In this document: positions 17,506 to 25,645 of the stretch, in pieces
Layout of the letters: each line of letters opens with the position of its first letter
Numbering within the stretch: the stretch's first letter is position 1
Assembly (NCBI GenBank): GCA_038323835.1
Contig: JBBQHI010000019.1
Span: forward strand, 1 to 64,000
DNA: 64,000 nucleotides
Reading direction: 5' to 3'
Source: JACVRW01 sp038323835
GTDB lineage: Bacteria; Actinomycetota; Thermoleophilia; Solirubrobacterales; Thermoleophilaceae
Made by a program: the position numbers and the translations under genes
Notes under the pieces: model-generated
Database searches by the model: none
What the model saw: the letters and a program-made list of their open reading frames with translations, nothing else
Told to the model about the DNA's origin: nothing

Positions 17506-19004
17506 CTCTCGGTCTGAGAGCGCGTGCGTGAAGGCTTGGTCGTCCGGGGCGAGGCCTTCGCCTTCCCCGAGCCGTTGCCGCCGTTCGCCTGCGCGGCCTT
17601 CACCGCCCTGCGCCGCGCCACCGCCAGTAGCTCGGCGAGGGCCTCGTCCAGGTGCTTGCCGAAGCGGTCGAGGTCGCCCATCGCGTCGTAGTCGCCCAGC
17701 AGCCCGAAGTGGACGTTCCCGTTGTAGCTCATGATCGCGATGGCCATGGCGTGGTTCTCGGGCAGGAACGCGATCGGCACGATCGACTCCATCTCCCGCC
17801 CCAGCAGGTAGAGCGGGAACTGCGGGCCGGGCACGTTGGTCACGATCAGGTTGAAGAGGCGGGTGGAGAAGTTCAGCCGCGATGCCTGCGCCAGAAGCGT
17901 GGGCGGAGCGAAGCCCTCGAGCCCGGAGATCACCTCGGCGCCCAGCGCCTGCTTCGACTCCTTCAGGTGGCCCATCGACTCGCGCACGATCTGCAGCCGC
18001 TCCACCGGATCCCCGGCGTACACGGGCAGCGGAGCACGCATGGCGGCGATGCGGTTGCCCAGCGTGCCGGTTTCGTCCGAGGCGCGGATCGAGACGGGCA
18101 CCAGGGCGCGCAGCTCCAGCCCCTCGGTGCGCACGCCGCGGCCTCGCAGCCAGCGCCCGAGCGCGCCCGAGACCACGGTGAGCACCGCGTCGTTCACGGT
18201 GCCGCCGAGGGCATCCTTGATCGTCTTGAAGTCGGAGAGCCGGCTCTCCACCCACCAGATCCGCCGGTGCGGCCCGATGGGCACGTTGAGCGGCACCTCG
18301 GGCGCCGGGTTGAGGCCCGCCCACACGATCTCGCCCACGCCCTCGGCGGCCTCGCGCAGCTGGCCCAGCGAGTGCCCCGGACGCCCCAGGGCGCCCAGTG
18401 CCCGCCCTGCCACGTCGAGCGGAGTGCGCACCAGGCCCTTCACTCCCTCGGCCACGAGGTCGGCGTCGGAGGGCTCCTGCGCGGGCCGCCAGGCCTCCTC
18501 GGGCTCAATCTCCGCGGGGACCGGCGAGGTGTCGAAGAGCACGGTGGCGATGTCCACCCCACCGACGCCGTCCACCAGCGCGTGGTGGGTCTTGGAGATG
18601 AGGGCGAAGCGGTTGCGCTCGAGGCCCTGCACGATCCACAGCTCCCACAGCGGCTTCGAGCGGTCGAGGCGCTGCGAGAAGATGCGCCCGGTGAGCTGGC
18701 GCAGCTGGTCGTCGCTGCCCGGGCTCGGCAGCGCGGTGTGGCGCACGTGGTAGTCGATGTTGAAGCTGGGGTCGTCCACCCAGAAGGGACGGCCCATCTG
18801 GAAGGGCGGGAAGGCGAGCCGCTGGCGATAGCGGGGGATGAGCTTCAGCCGCGTCTGGAGCTGGTCCACGAAGTCGACCCGTGCCGGAGGCGGGCCCTCG
18901 AAGGTCACGAGCGCGCCCACGTGCATGTGCGACGACTGCTTCTCCTGGTGCAGGAAGGACGCGTCGATCGCGGTCAGCCGAGCCTGATGAGCCTGTTTCT
19001 CCAC
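17502..19004 (-). CDS. Wax ester synthase / diacylglycerol acyltransferase (WS/DGAT) family
   Basis: 500 residues. The N-terminal TAIDASFLHQE region and the catalytic HHALVDG at 140-146 (HHxxxDG) define the bifunctional WS/DGAT family, which makes wax esters or triacylglycerol from acyl-CoA for storage. Further family blocks include TNVPGPQFPLYLLG near the C-terminus. The basic low-complexity tail (SGKAKASPRTTKPSR) is unlike the core. GTG at 19002-19004 is chosen because TAIDASF lies close to the start in relatives; the frame further upstream is unrelated. It diverges from the M28 peptidase gene with 46 bp between. Confidence 0.92.
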   Translation of the reverse strand: MEKQAHQARLTAIDASFLHQEKQSSHMHVGALVTFEGPPPARVDFVDQLQTRLKLIPRYRQRLAFPPFQMGRPFWVDDPSFNIDYHVRHTALPSPGSDDQLRQLTGRIFSQRLDRSKPLWELWIVQGLERNRFALISKTHHALVDGVGGVDIATVLFDTSPVPAEIEPEEAWRPAQEPSDADLVAEGVKGLVRTPLDVAGRALGALGRPGHSLGQLREAAEGVGEIVWAGLNPAPEVPLNVPIGPHRRIWWVESRLSDFKTIKDALGGTVNDAVLTVVSGALGRWLRGRGVRTEGLELRALVPVSIRASDETGTLGNRIAAMRAPLPVYAGDPVERLQIVRESMGHLKESKQALGAEVISGLEGFAPPTLLAQASRLNFSTRLFNLIVTNVPGPQFPLYLLGREMESIVPIAFLPENHAMAIAIMSYNGNVHFGLLGDYDAMGDLDRFGKHLDEALAELLAVARRRAVKAAQANGGNGSGKAKASPRTTKPSRTRSQTES

Positions 19005-19050
19005 GCTCCGGAGCCTACCCGGGCGCCGCCCGGCTCGCCACAATTGCAGC

Positions 19051-19920
19051 ATGAAGCCGATCGTTCCCGCCGCGGGAGTGGCGCTGGTCGCCGGAGCGGC
19101 GCTTCTCGCGCTGAGCTGTGACAGTGGCTCCAGCGCCGCCGCGCCGAGGGAGGCAAGAGCGGCGGACCGCTTCGACTCGGCTGCCGCGCTGAGGCTGGTG
19201 AGGGAGCAGGTGAGGCTCGGGCCACGGCCGGCGGGGTCCGCGAAGTCTCGCCGCCTCGCGCGCCGTATCCGCGGGCTCGTGCCCGGCGGTCGCTTCCAGG
19301 CGGTGCCGGGCGGCCTGCGCAACGTGGTGGGCCGAATCCCCGGCCGCGGCCGGGGCTACGTGGTGGTGGGCGCGCACTACGACACCAAGGATGTTCCCGG
19401 CTTCGTCGGTGCCGTGGACGGCGCTTCGGGCACGGCCGTCGCCCTCCAGCTCGCCCGCACGATCCGCCCGCGGACCCTTCGGCGAACGCTGGTGTTCGTC
19501 TTCTTCGACGGCGAGGAGAGCCCGCGCGGGAGCCCTGACTCGCGCTTCGAGAAGGACGGCCTGCGCGGCAGCAAGGTGGCCGCGGCCCGCTTCCGGGGCG
19601 CCCGCGCCATGGTGCTGCTCGACTATGTGGGGAACAAACGGCTGCGCATTCCCCGCGAAGGGTTCTCGAACGCGGCGCTCTGGCGCAAGCTCAGGTCCGC
19701 GGCGCGCAGAGGCGGGGCCGGGAGCGCGTTCCCGGCCACGATCGGCGCGAGCCTCCTCGACGACCACCTCCCCTTCCTCCGCCAGGGGGTCCCGTCGATC
19801 GACCTGATCGACTTCGACTTCCCCTGCTTCCACCGGCGCTGCGACGACATGTCGGCGGTTTCCGAGCTCAGCCTGGACCGGACAGGGGAAACCATGCTGG
19901 GGTTCCTCGCTAGCCTCTGA
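19051..19920 (+). CDS. M28-family (glutaminyl cyclase-like) zinc peptidase lipoprotein
   Basis: 289 residues. The signal sequence ends LALSC with lipidated Cys23. The M28 metal-binding pattern is present: His109 in GAHYDT, Asp123 in AVDGASGTA, DGEES at about 153-157, Asp191 in LLDYVG, and a late HRRCDDMSAVSE. It should be an extracytoplasmic aminopeptidase or glutaminyl cyclase-like enzyme. It ends four bases before ispH, so the two probably share a transcript, though no pathway link is evident. Confidence 0.82.
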   Translation: MKPIVPAAGVALVAGAALLALSCDSGSSAAAPREARAADRFDSAAALRLVREQVRLGPRPAGSAKSRRLARRIRGLVPGGRFQAVPGGLRNVVGRIPGRGRGYVVVGAHYDTKDVPGFVGAVDGASGTAVALQLARTIRPRTLRRTLVFVFFDGEESPRGSPDSRFEKDGLRGSKVAAARFRGARAMVLLDYVGNKRLRIPREGFSNAALWRKLRSAARRGGAGSAFPATIGASLLDDHLPFLRQGVPSIDLIDFDFPCFHRRCDDMSAVSELSLDRTGETMLGFLASL

Positions 19921-19923
19921 AGC

Positions 19924-20883
19924 GTGACCGGAGCCACTCCCGAGAAGGTCCTGCTGGCCGCTCCGCGCGGGTATTGTGCGGGCGTCGACCGGGCCGTTCA
20001 GACGGTCGAGCGTGCACTGGAGCTCTACGGGCCGCCGGTGTACGTGCGCAAGGAGATCGTTCACAACAAGCACGTCGTGGAGCAGCTTCGCGCTCGCGGA
20101 GCGGTGTTCGTGGAGGAGGAGACGGACGTTCCTGAGGGCGAGACCGTGGTGTTCTCCGCCCACGGAGTTGCACCCAGTGTGCACGCCAACGCCGAGGCCC
20201 GGAACCTGCGCTCCGTGGACGCCACCTGCCCGCTGGTCACCAAGGTGCACGTCGAGGCCAAGAAGTTCGCGGCCGAGGGGTACACGATCGTGCTCGTCGG
20301 CCACGAGGGCCACGAGGAGGTGGAGGGCACGATGGGCGAGGCGCCCGACCACTTCGTGCTCGTCGAGACCGAGGAGGACGTGGACGCGCTCGAGGTCGCA
20401 GATCCCGAGCGCATGGCCTACCTCACCCAGACCACCCTGTCGGTGGACGAGACCGACCGGATCATCCGTCGCCTCCGCGAGCGCTTCCCGGCCATCACCG
20501 GTCCCAAGACCGACGACATCTGTTACGCCACCACCAACCGCCAGCTCGCCGTGCGCCAGATGGCAGGCGAGTGCGACCTGGTGCTGGTGATCGGCTCCAG
20601 CAATTCGTCGAACTCGAACCGCCTCGTCGAGGTGGCGCGCGACCACGGGGCCGAGTCCCACCTGGTGGACAACGAGCTGCAGGTACGTGAGGAATGGCTC
20701 GTGGGAAAGCGGGTGGTGGGCATCAGCTCAGGGGCCAGCGCTCCGGAGGAGCTGGTGCAGCGGCTGGTGGCCTTCTTCCGCGATCGCGGGACCACCGACA
20801 TCTCGGAGTTCGAGGTCGTCCAGGAGGACGTGCGCTTCATGCTCCCGCGCGAGATCAGGCGGGAACAGGCGGCGCGGGCGTGA
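19924..20883 (+). CDS. ispH: 4-hydroxy-3-methylbut-2-enyl diphosphate reductase
   Basis: 319 residues, full length for IspH/LytB, the last enzyme of the MEP pathway, which reduces HMBPP to IPP and DMAPP. The three conserved cluster cysteines are Cys18 (GYCAGV), Cys102 (DATCP) and Cys200 (DDICYATTNRQ). Other family blocks are HNKHVVE, FSAHGV, VGHEGHEEVEGT and GSSNSSNS. It starts with GTG at 19924, just after the M28 gene, and overlaps the converging thioredoxin-fold gene by 29 bp. Confidence 0.97.
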   Translation: MTGATPEKVLLAAPRGYCAGVDRAVQTVERALELYGPPVYVRKEIVHNKHVVEQLRARGAVFVEEETDVPEGETVVFSAHGVAPSVHANAEARNLRSVDATCPLVTKVHVEAKKFAAEGYTIVLVGHEGHEEVEGTMGEAPDHFVLVETEEDVDALEVADPERMAYLTQTTLSVDETDRIIRRLRERFPAITGPKTDDICYATTNRQLAVRQMAGECDLVLVIGSSNSSNSNRLVEVARDHGAESHLVDNELQVREEWLVGKRVVGISSGASAPEELVQRLVAFFRDRGTTDISEFEVVQEDVRFMLPREIRREQAARA

Positions 20884-21652
20884 ACTGCACGCCGTGGAGC
20901 CGGAGGCCCGGCTCCTCGGCGGTCACCGTTCCGCCGGTCTCGTAGATCCCGGGCTCGAGGCCGCCGCCCGACATCACCGCGTGGGCCTCGCCCGCGCTGA
21001 ACGTGAAGGTCGCCGCACTGCCCGCGTGGGCCGCCTCGATCCAGTCCGGTCCGTCGGTCCAGTCGCGGACCAGCTCGAGCCGTTCGCGGTCGGCCGGCAG
21101 CGCGATGTCGGCGGTCTGAGGGGAGAGCAGCACGCCCGGAGCGTCCTCCGCGCGCAGCGGCTCCATCACCGCGGGCATCTCCAGATCCTCGTCCAGCTCC
21201 CTCAGGCACTCCTGGATGGCCAATTCGGTCTCCGCGTACTCGCCCTCGCCGTAGTGGAGGTGGCGCAGCAGGCTGCGCCGGTCGAAGAGGTAGCGCCCGG
21301 GCCAGCCGCGGTTGCCGTAGAGCCGCCAGACCTCGAGGTCGGCGTCGAGCAGCACGGGGTAGGGCACCTCGAGGCGTTCGATCGCTCGCTCCACGGTCTC
21401 CGGGTCGCGCCCGAACGAGTACCCGGGTGAGTGGACGCCGATCACGGTCAGGCCCATGTCCCCGTAGCGGCGCTGCCATGCGCGGAGGTAGGGCATGGTC
21501 CGCAGGGAGTGAATTCGGGCGAAGTCCCAGAACTCGATCAGCACCGCATGGCTCCCCATCAGCCGGTCCATGCGCATGAACGGCGCGCCCACCCACTGCA
21601 TGCGGGGCGGAAACTCCGGGGCGAAGATGTTGGCGTCGGCCGGCGGTCGCAC
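20855..21652 (-). CDS. Thioredoxin-fold (TlpA/DipZ-like) protein lacking the CXXC cysteines
   Basis: 265 residues. The N-terminal half follows the TlpA/redoxin layout (IEFWDFARIHSLRTMPYLRAW, GLTVIGVHSPGYSF, GNRGWPGRYLF), but the positions that hold CxxC in relatives are occupied by ARIHS, so disulfide chemistry is not expected. A C-terminal beta-rich region (WIEAAHAGSAATFTFSAGEAH) matches the C-terminal domain often attached to DipZ-type proteins. GTG at 21650-21652 gives the most compact start. No signal peptide is clear. Confidence 0.68.
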   Translation of the reverse strand: MRPPADANIFAPEFPPRMQWVGAPFMRMDRLMGSHAVLIEFWDFARIHSLRTMPYLRAWQRRYGDMGLTVIGVHSPGYSFGRDPETVERAIERLEVPYPVLLDADLEVWRLYGNRGWPGRYLFDRRSLLRHLHYGEGEYAETELAIQECLRELDEDLEMPAVMEPLRAEDAPGVLLSPQTADIALPADRERLELVRDWTDGPDWIEAAHAGSAATFTFSAGEAHAVMSGGGLEPGIYETGGTVTAEEPGLRLHGVQFTPAPPVPA

Positions 21653-21816
21653 GCGGGGAAGGATGACCGAACCGGGTAAGCAAGGTTCCCGGGTGTGAGC
21701 ACCGCATCCAAGGGGTACCGGGTGTGTTATAGGCTGCGCCCGTCCCGCGCCGGCTCGCATGCCGAGAATCGGACGGGCGTCCGTACCTGCACCCGTCAGT
21801 TTCCAGGAGGAGGAGA

Positions 21817-22623
21817 ATGCGAAAGATTCTCGTAATTGCGATCGCTGCCGTTGCAGCATTGTCGCTCGCAGGAGTGGCGCTTGGCGCCAATGTCTACGGC
21901 GTCGATGGCGCCACCAAGCCGTCCAAGGCCAAGGGCACGGCGAAGAAGCCGGTCCCGGTCGGGCTGAATTTCAGCTACACGGTGGCCGATGACAACCCGG
22001 CTAACCGCGGCACGCCGATCAAGGTCTACGCGATCGGATCCGAGGGTCTGCTGACCTACCCGGACGCGTTCCCGACCTGCACGTTCTCTCAGGCCAACGC
22101 GGCGAAGGTGTCCGGGAAGTGTAAGAAGGCCAAGGTCGGAACGGGTCTCGTGCAGAACGTGGTCGGTCCGGCTTCGTCGCTGACCGTGAAGCTGTTCTGC
22201 AACCTGAAGCTGGCGCTGTACAACATCAGCGGCGCCGGCAAGAACGGCGGCATGGCGATTCGTCTCGACGGCGATCCGCCCTCGCCCACGGACGTGAACT
22301 CGAAGGCGATCGGTTGTCCCACGCCGATCCATCTCGCGATCAAGGCCAAGTTCGTGCTCACCAAGTTCGGTGGGCTCCCGGCCGATGACCTCAGGTTCAC
22401 GGTTCCGCCGGACCTGCTGCACCCGTCCGGTCTCGACAACTCCGTGCGCAACGTGGTGTCGAAGATCGCCAAGAGGACGGCCAAGACCAAGATCAAGGGC
22501 AAGAAGGTCAAGGTCGGCTTCTACAGCTCGATCGGATGCAAGGGTGGCAAGCGCACCATCCAGGCGACGTTCACCGACGAGCAGAACGACAAGCAGAAGG
22601 CCACGAAGCAGGGCCGCTGCTAG
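21817..22623 (+). CDS. Secreted Lys-rich hypothetical protein
   Basis: 268 residues. A clean signal peptide (MRKILVIAIAAVAALSLAG...) is followed by a Lys/Gly/Ala-rich, probably beta-structured mature protein with six cysteines. No family was recognised. Translation should be strong: AGGAGGAGG lies just before the ATG. Base composition and lysine use differ from the neighbours, which are Arg-rich. A strong intrinsic terminator follows, so it is probably monocistronic and highly expressed. Confidence 0.75.
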   Translation: MRKILVIAIAAVAALSLAGVALGANVYGVDGATKPSKAKGTAKKPVPVGLNFSYTVADDNPANRGTPIKVYAIGSEGLLTYPDAFPTCTFSQANAAKVSGKCKKAKVGTGLVQNVVGPASSLTVKLFCNLKLALYNISGAGKNGGMAIRLDGDPPSPTDVNSKAIGCPTPIHLAIKAKFVLTKFGGLPADDLRFTVPPDLLHPSGLDNSVRNVVSKIAKRTAKTKIKGKKVKVGFYSSIGCKGGKRTIQATFTDEQNDKQKATKQGRC

Positions 22624-22650
22624 CTCGTTCGGACTGAGAAGTTCGCTTAC

Positions 22651-22681
22651 GGGGCGGCCTGCGGGCCGCCCCGTTTGCTTT
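22651..22681 (+). terminator. Intrinsic terminator
   Basis: Nine-base-pair stem GGGGCGGCC (22651-22659) with GGCCGCCCC (22664-22672), loop of four, then GTTTGCTTT. It ends the transcript of the secreted Lys-rich protein and may also serve the converging membrane protein gene. Confidence 0.85.
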
Positions 22682-22686
22682 CCGGG

Positions 22687-23406
22687 TCAGCCGTGGAGCG
22701 GAGGCTGGTGCGTCGCGATCGCCTCCATGATGCGCGGTGACACCCAGACCTCGATCGCCGCCGCCATCAGGAGGGTGGGCACGGCGATGGCCACCGTCAC
22801 GGCGGTGGCCGCCAGCAGGTCCTGCCAGTCGTCGCGGCGGCTGGCGATGATCCAGGCCGCCAGGGGCAGGAAGAGCGCCACCAACTCCGGGATGGCGTGA
22901 GGGATCAGGGTGAGCATGAGCTGGCCCGGGGTGATTCCCAGCTGGGCGGCGATCGTGGACGCCTGCGATCCGATCACGTAGGCCTGCGTAGCCAGCGAGA
23001 AGGTGGTGGCACAGATGACGAAGGCGATCGCGAAGGTGGCCGCCTTCTCGTGCACCCAGCGTGAGAGGCCGCTGCGCTGGGCGGCCGAGAGGGGCATCGC
23101 GCTGCCGGCGATGAAGCCCGCCACGCACGCCAGAGCGTGCAGCGCCAGTACCAGCGAGTTGCGGAAGAGCACCGCCGCGTAGTCGTCGAGCCCGGCCTCG
23201 GAGTTCACCCCCGGCAGGATGTAGCGCGAGCTGTCGGGCGTCGTGAGCTTCGCGATCACGTAGACCGCCACGAGCAGCATCACGGCGATGCAGAAGCTGA
23301 GTCGCAGCCAGGGGCGCAGGACCGTCCACGGGCGCTCGTTCCAGCGGGAGAGGGCGAGCCTCGTGTCGGCCATGCCCTGCACGAGCACGAGGTCGTTGAC
23401 GCTCAT
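22687..23406 (-). CDS. SpoIIM-like (stage II sporulation protein M family) membrane protein
   Basis: 239 residues with about five or six hydrophobic segments: an N-terminal one after RPWLRLSFCIAVM, then NSLVLALHALACVAGFIAG, FAIAFVICATTFSL, ELVALFLPLAAWII and ATAVTVAIAVPTLLM. The pattern resembles the SpoIIM/DUF95 family of integral membrane proteins with a conserved LTLIPHAIPELVALF region. The role is unknown; no sporulation genes are nearby. ATG at 23404-23406; it diverges from the S15-like hydrolase gene. Confidence 0.68.
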   Translation of the reverse strand: MSVNDLVLVQGMADTRLALSRWNERPWTVLRPWLRLSFCIAVMLLVAVYVIAKLTTPDSSRYILPGVNSEAGLDDYAAVLFRNSLVLALHALACVAGFIAGSAMPLSAAQRSGLSRWVHEKAATFAIAFVICATTFSLATQAYVIGSQASTIAAQLGITPGQLMLTLIPHAIPELVALFLPLAAWIIASRRDDWQDLLAATAVTVAIAVPTLLMAAAIEVWVSPRIMEAIATHQPPLHG

Positions 23407-23466
23407 CCCGCCAACCATCGGCACGGGCCGCGTTTTCTTTGAGCGAGCCGCCGTGGGCGGTTCGTC

Positions 23467-25299
23467 ATGCGCTCGCGCGCTTGGGTTATGCTCGCCCCAG
23501 TGAGGAGACGACTGATTCGCGCTGGAGTGGTGGGCTGCGCGCTGTCCGTCCTGGCGGCCACACCCGCCGGGGCCCAGACGCTGCGGCCCTTCGACAAGCT
23601 CGACTGCGTGCCCACCCAGGGCGTGCGGTTCTGCGAGGGGTCGGTGGCCACACGCGTGCCGACCTTCGACGGCGTGCCGCTCGACGTGAACGTGACGCTG
23701 CCGGCCACGGCGTCGAAGAACCTCCCGCTTGTCGTCCAGCTCCACGGGTGGGCCGGAAGCAAGAGCGGGCTCGGCTCCTCGAAGGCATGGGCGGAGGACG
23801 GCTACGCGGTGCTCAACTACACGGCGCGCGGATTCGGCAACTCCTGCGGGTCGGTGGCCTCGCGCACCGCGGACCCGGCCGGCTGCGCCCGCGGATGGGT
23901 TCACCTCGGCGACTCGCGCTATGAGGCGCACGACACCCAGTATCTCGCCGGCCTGCTGGCCGACCAGGGCATCGTCGCGCCGCGCAAGATCGGCGTGACC
24001 GGGGGCTCGTACGGCGGCGGCCAGTCGCTCACGCTCGCGACCCTGAGGGATCGCGTGCGCTTGCGCAACGGCCGCTACGTGCCCTGGCGGAGCCCAAAGG
24101 GAAAGCCGATGGAGATCGCCGCTGCCGTGCCGGTCATCCCCTGGTCGGACCTGGTGCACTCGCTGACCCCGAACGGCGGCACGCTCGACACCCAGGTCAC
24201 CAGTCCCACCGATGACCTCGCCCCGCTGGGGATCATGAAGCTCAGCTACCAGAACATCCTCTACGGATCGGGCCTGGCCACCGGGTTCTACGCGCCCAAG
24301 GGCGCCGATCCGGGCGCCGACCTGACCAGCTGGTTCGAGATCGAGTCGGCGGGCGAGCCGTACGACTCCAACCCGGCGGTGCGCGCCCTCTCGCGCGAGA
24401 TCGCCCACAACCACTCGGCCTACTACCTCAAGATGAGCGTCCGCCCCGCGGCGACCCTCATCTCGAACGGCTTCACCGACGACCTGTTCCCGGCCGACGA
24501 GGCCGTGCGCTACGCCAACAAGGTCCTCTCCAAGTACCCGCGCGCGCCGATCTCTCAGTTCCACTTCGACTTCGGCCACCCCCGCGGCCAGGGCAAGGCC
24601 GCCGACACGGCACGGCTCGACATGCGCACCCACCAGTGGTTCGACCACTACGTGAAGGGCAAGCCGGTTCGGGTGCTGCGCGGTGTGGAGGCGCTGACCC
24701 AGACGTGTCCGAGCACGGCCCCCTCGGGCGGTCCCTACCGGGCGAAGACCTGGGATGCGCTCAGTCCCGGCGAGGTGCGCTACGGCTCGGCCGGCGCCCA
24801 CACCGTGCTCTCCAGCTCCGGCAACCCGGTGACCTCACGGGCGATCGACCCGATCACCGGCCAGGGCGCCTGCGCCACCACCGCGGCCGGCGACGAGGCG
24901 GGCGCCGCCACCTATCGGCTGCCCGCGGCCACGGGCTCCGGGTACACCCTGCTCGGCTCCCCCGCGATCAGCGCCCGCGTCAAGGTCAGCGGCCGCGATC
25001 CGGCTCTCGCGGCCAGGCTCTGGGACGTGGCTCCGGGCGGCGCCACGCAGACGCTCGTGGCCCGCGCGCTCTACCGGCCGCGTCCGGGCAAGCACCAGGT
25101 CTTCCAGCTCCATCCGAACGGCTGGCACTTCGCCGCCGGGCACGTGGCCAAGCTCGAGCTGGTGGGCAAGGACGCCCCGTACGGCCGCCCGTCCAACTTC
25201 GTGTGGTCGATCCAGGTCTCGGACCTGAAGCTCCGCCTGCCCGTGCACGACAGGCCGGGCGGCGCCGTGAAGCAGCCGAAGCGCCCCTTCACGAGGTAG
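23467..25299 (+). CDS. Secreted S15/CocE-like alpha/beta hydrolase (X-Pro dipeptidyl-peptidase family)
   Basis: Up to 610 residues. The signal peptide ends near TPAGAQT. The catalytic serine is in GGSYGG, the acid in SNGFTDDLFP, and the histidine in DFGHPRG. The C-terminal third is a jelly-roll-like beta domain typical of the X-Pro dipeptidyl-peptidase/CocE family (ARLWDVAPGG, HPNGWHFAAGHVAKLELVG). It should hydrolyse peptides or esters outside the cell. Start codons at 23467, 23488 and GTG 23500 are all possible; none has a clear ribosome binding site. Confidence 0.82.
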   Translation: MRSRAWVMLAPVRRRLIRAGVVGCALSVLAATPAGAQTLRPFDKLDCVPTQGVRFCEGSVATRVPTFDGVPLDVNVTLPATASKNLPLVVQLHGWAGSKSGLGSSKAWAEDGYAVLNYTARGFGNSCGSVASRTADPAGCARGWVHLGDSRYEAHDTQYLAGLLADQGIVAPRKIGVTGGSYGGGQSLTLATLRDRVRLRNGRYVPWRSPKGKPMEIAAAVPVIPWSDLVHSLTPNGGTLDTQVTSPTDDLAPLGIMKLSYQNILYGSGLATGFYAPKGADPGADLTSWFEIESAGEPYDSNPAVRALSREIAHNHSAYYLKMSVRPAATLISNGFTDDLFPADEAVRYANKVLSKYPRAPISQFHFDFGHPRGQGKAADTARLDMRTHQWFDHYVKGKPVRVLRGVEALTQTCPSTAPSGGPYRAKTWDALSPGEVRYGSAGAHTVLSSSGNPVTSRAIDPITGQGACATTAAGDEAGAATYRLPAATGSGYTLLGSPAISARVKVSGRDPALAARLWDVAPGGATQTLVARALYRPRPGKHQVFQLHPNGWHFAAGHVAKLELVGKDAPYGRPSNFVWSIQVSDLKLRLPVHDRPGGAVKQPKRPFTR

Positions 25300-25350
25300 C
25301 GGCTCGCAGGAGGAACGCCGCTCTTGGCGTCAGCCCTATCCTCTCGCCGG

Positions 25351-25530
25351 ATGACTTCAAGCGAGCGGCCCGACGGGCCCACTCAGCCGGACCAGCGGAA
25401 CGACGAGAGTCCTGACGCCGACGGGCCGGATCCCACGGCGGACACCCCGGTGCCCCGCCGCGAGGCCCTCGACCAGCTGTTCAGGCGGGCCGCGAAGGCA
25501 GCCGCGGACCGGCTGGACCGCGGTCGCTGA
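25351..25530 (+). CDS. Small hypothetical protein
   Basis: 59 residues. The first half is acidic and Pro/Asp-rich, probably disordered (DESPDADGPDPTADTP); the second half is a short basic helix (ALDQLFRRAAKAAADRLDRGR). No family recognised. ATG at 25351; an in-frame start at 25324 exists. Small size and lack of homology information keep confidence moderate. Confidence 0.45.
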   Translation: MTSSERPDGPTQPDQRNDESPDADGPDPTADTPVPRREALDQLFRRAAKAAADRLDRGR

Positions 25531-25555
25531 TCGGCCACAGCGAGGCTAGAGCGCG

Positions 25556-25637
25556 AAAACCAAGCTGCGGAAGGACGCAGGGAGCGTCGCGTGTACCCGC
25601 ACGCGAGCGACCGAGGACGCCCCGCAGCGAAGGTTTG
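25556..25637. repeat. Large imperfect palindrome, repeat family 2
   Basis: Nested inverted arms: AAACC (25557-25561) with GGTTT (25632-25636), GCTGCGG (25564-25570) with CCGCAGC (25622-25628), and a central hairpin TCGCGTG (25587-25593) with CACGCGA (25600-25606). It fills the gap between the convergent small ORF and sufB and could end both transcripts. A partial second copy is at about 8158-8212. Confidence 0.6.
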
Positions 25638-25645
25638 CAGCGCGA

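Noticed and set aside
21501..21560. Selenocysteine at the missing redox position of the thioredoxin-fold protein
   Set aside because: The codon is CGA (Arg), not TGA, and no SECIS-like hairpin was seen.
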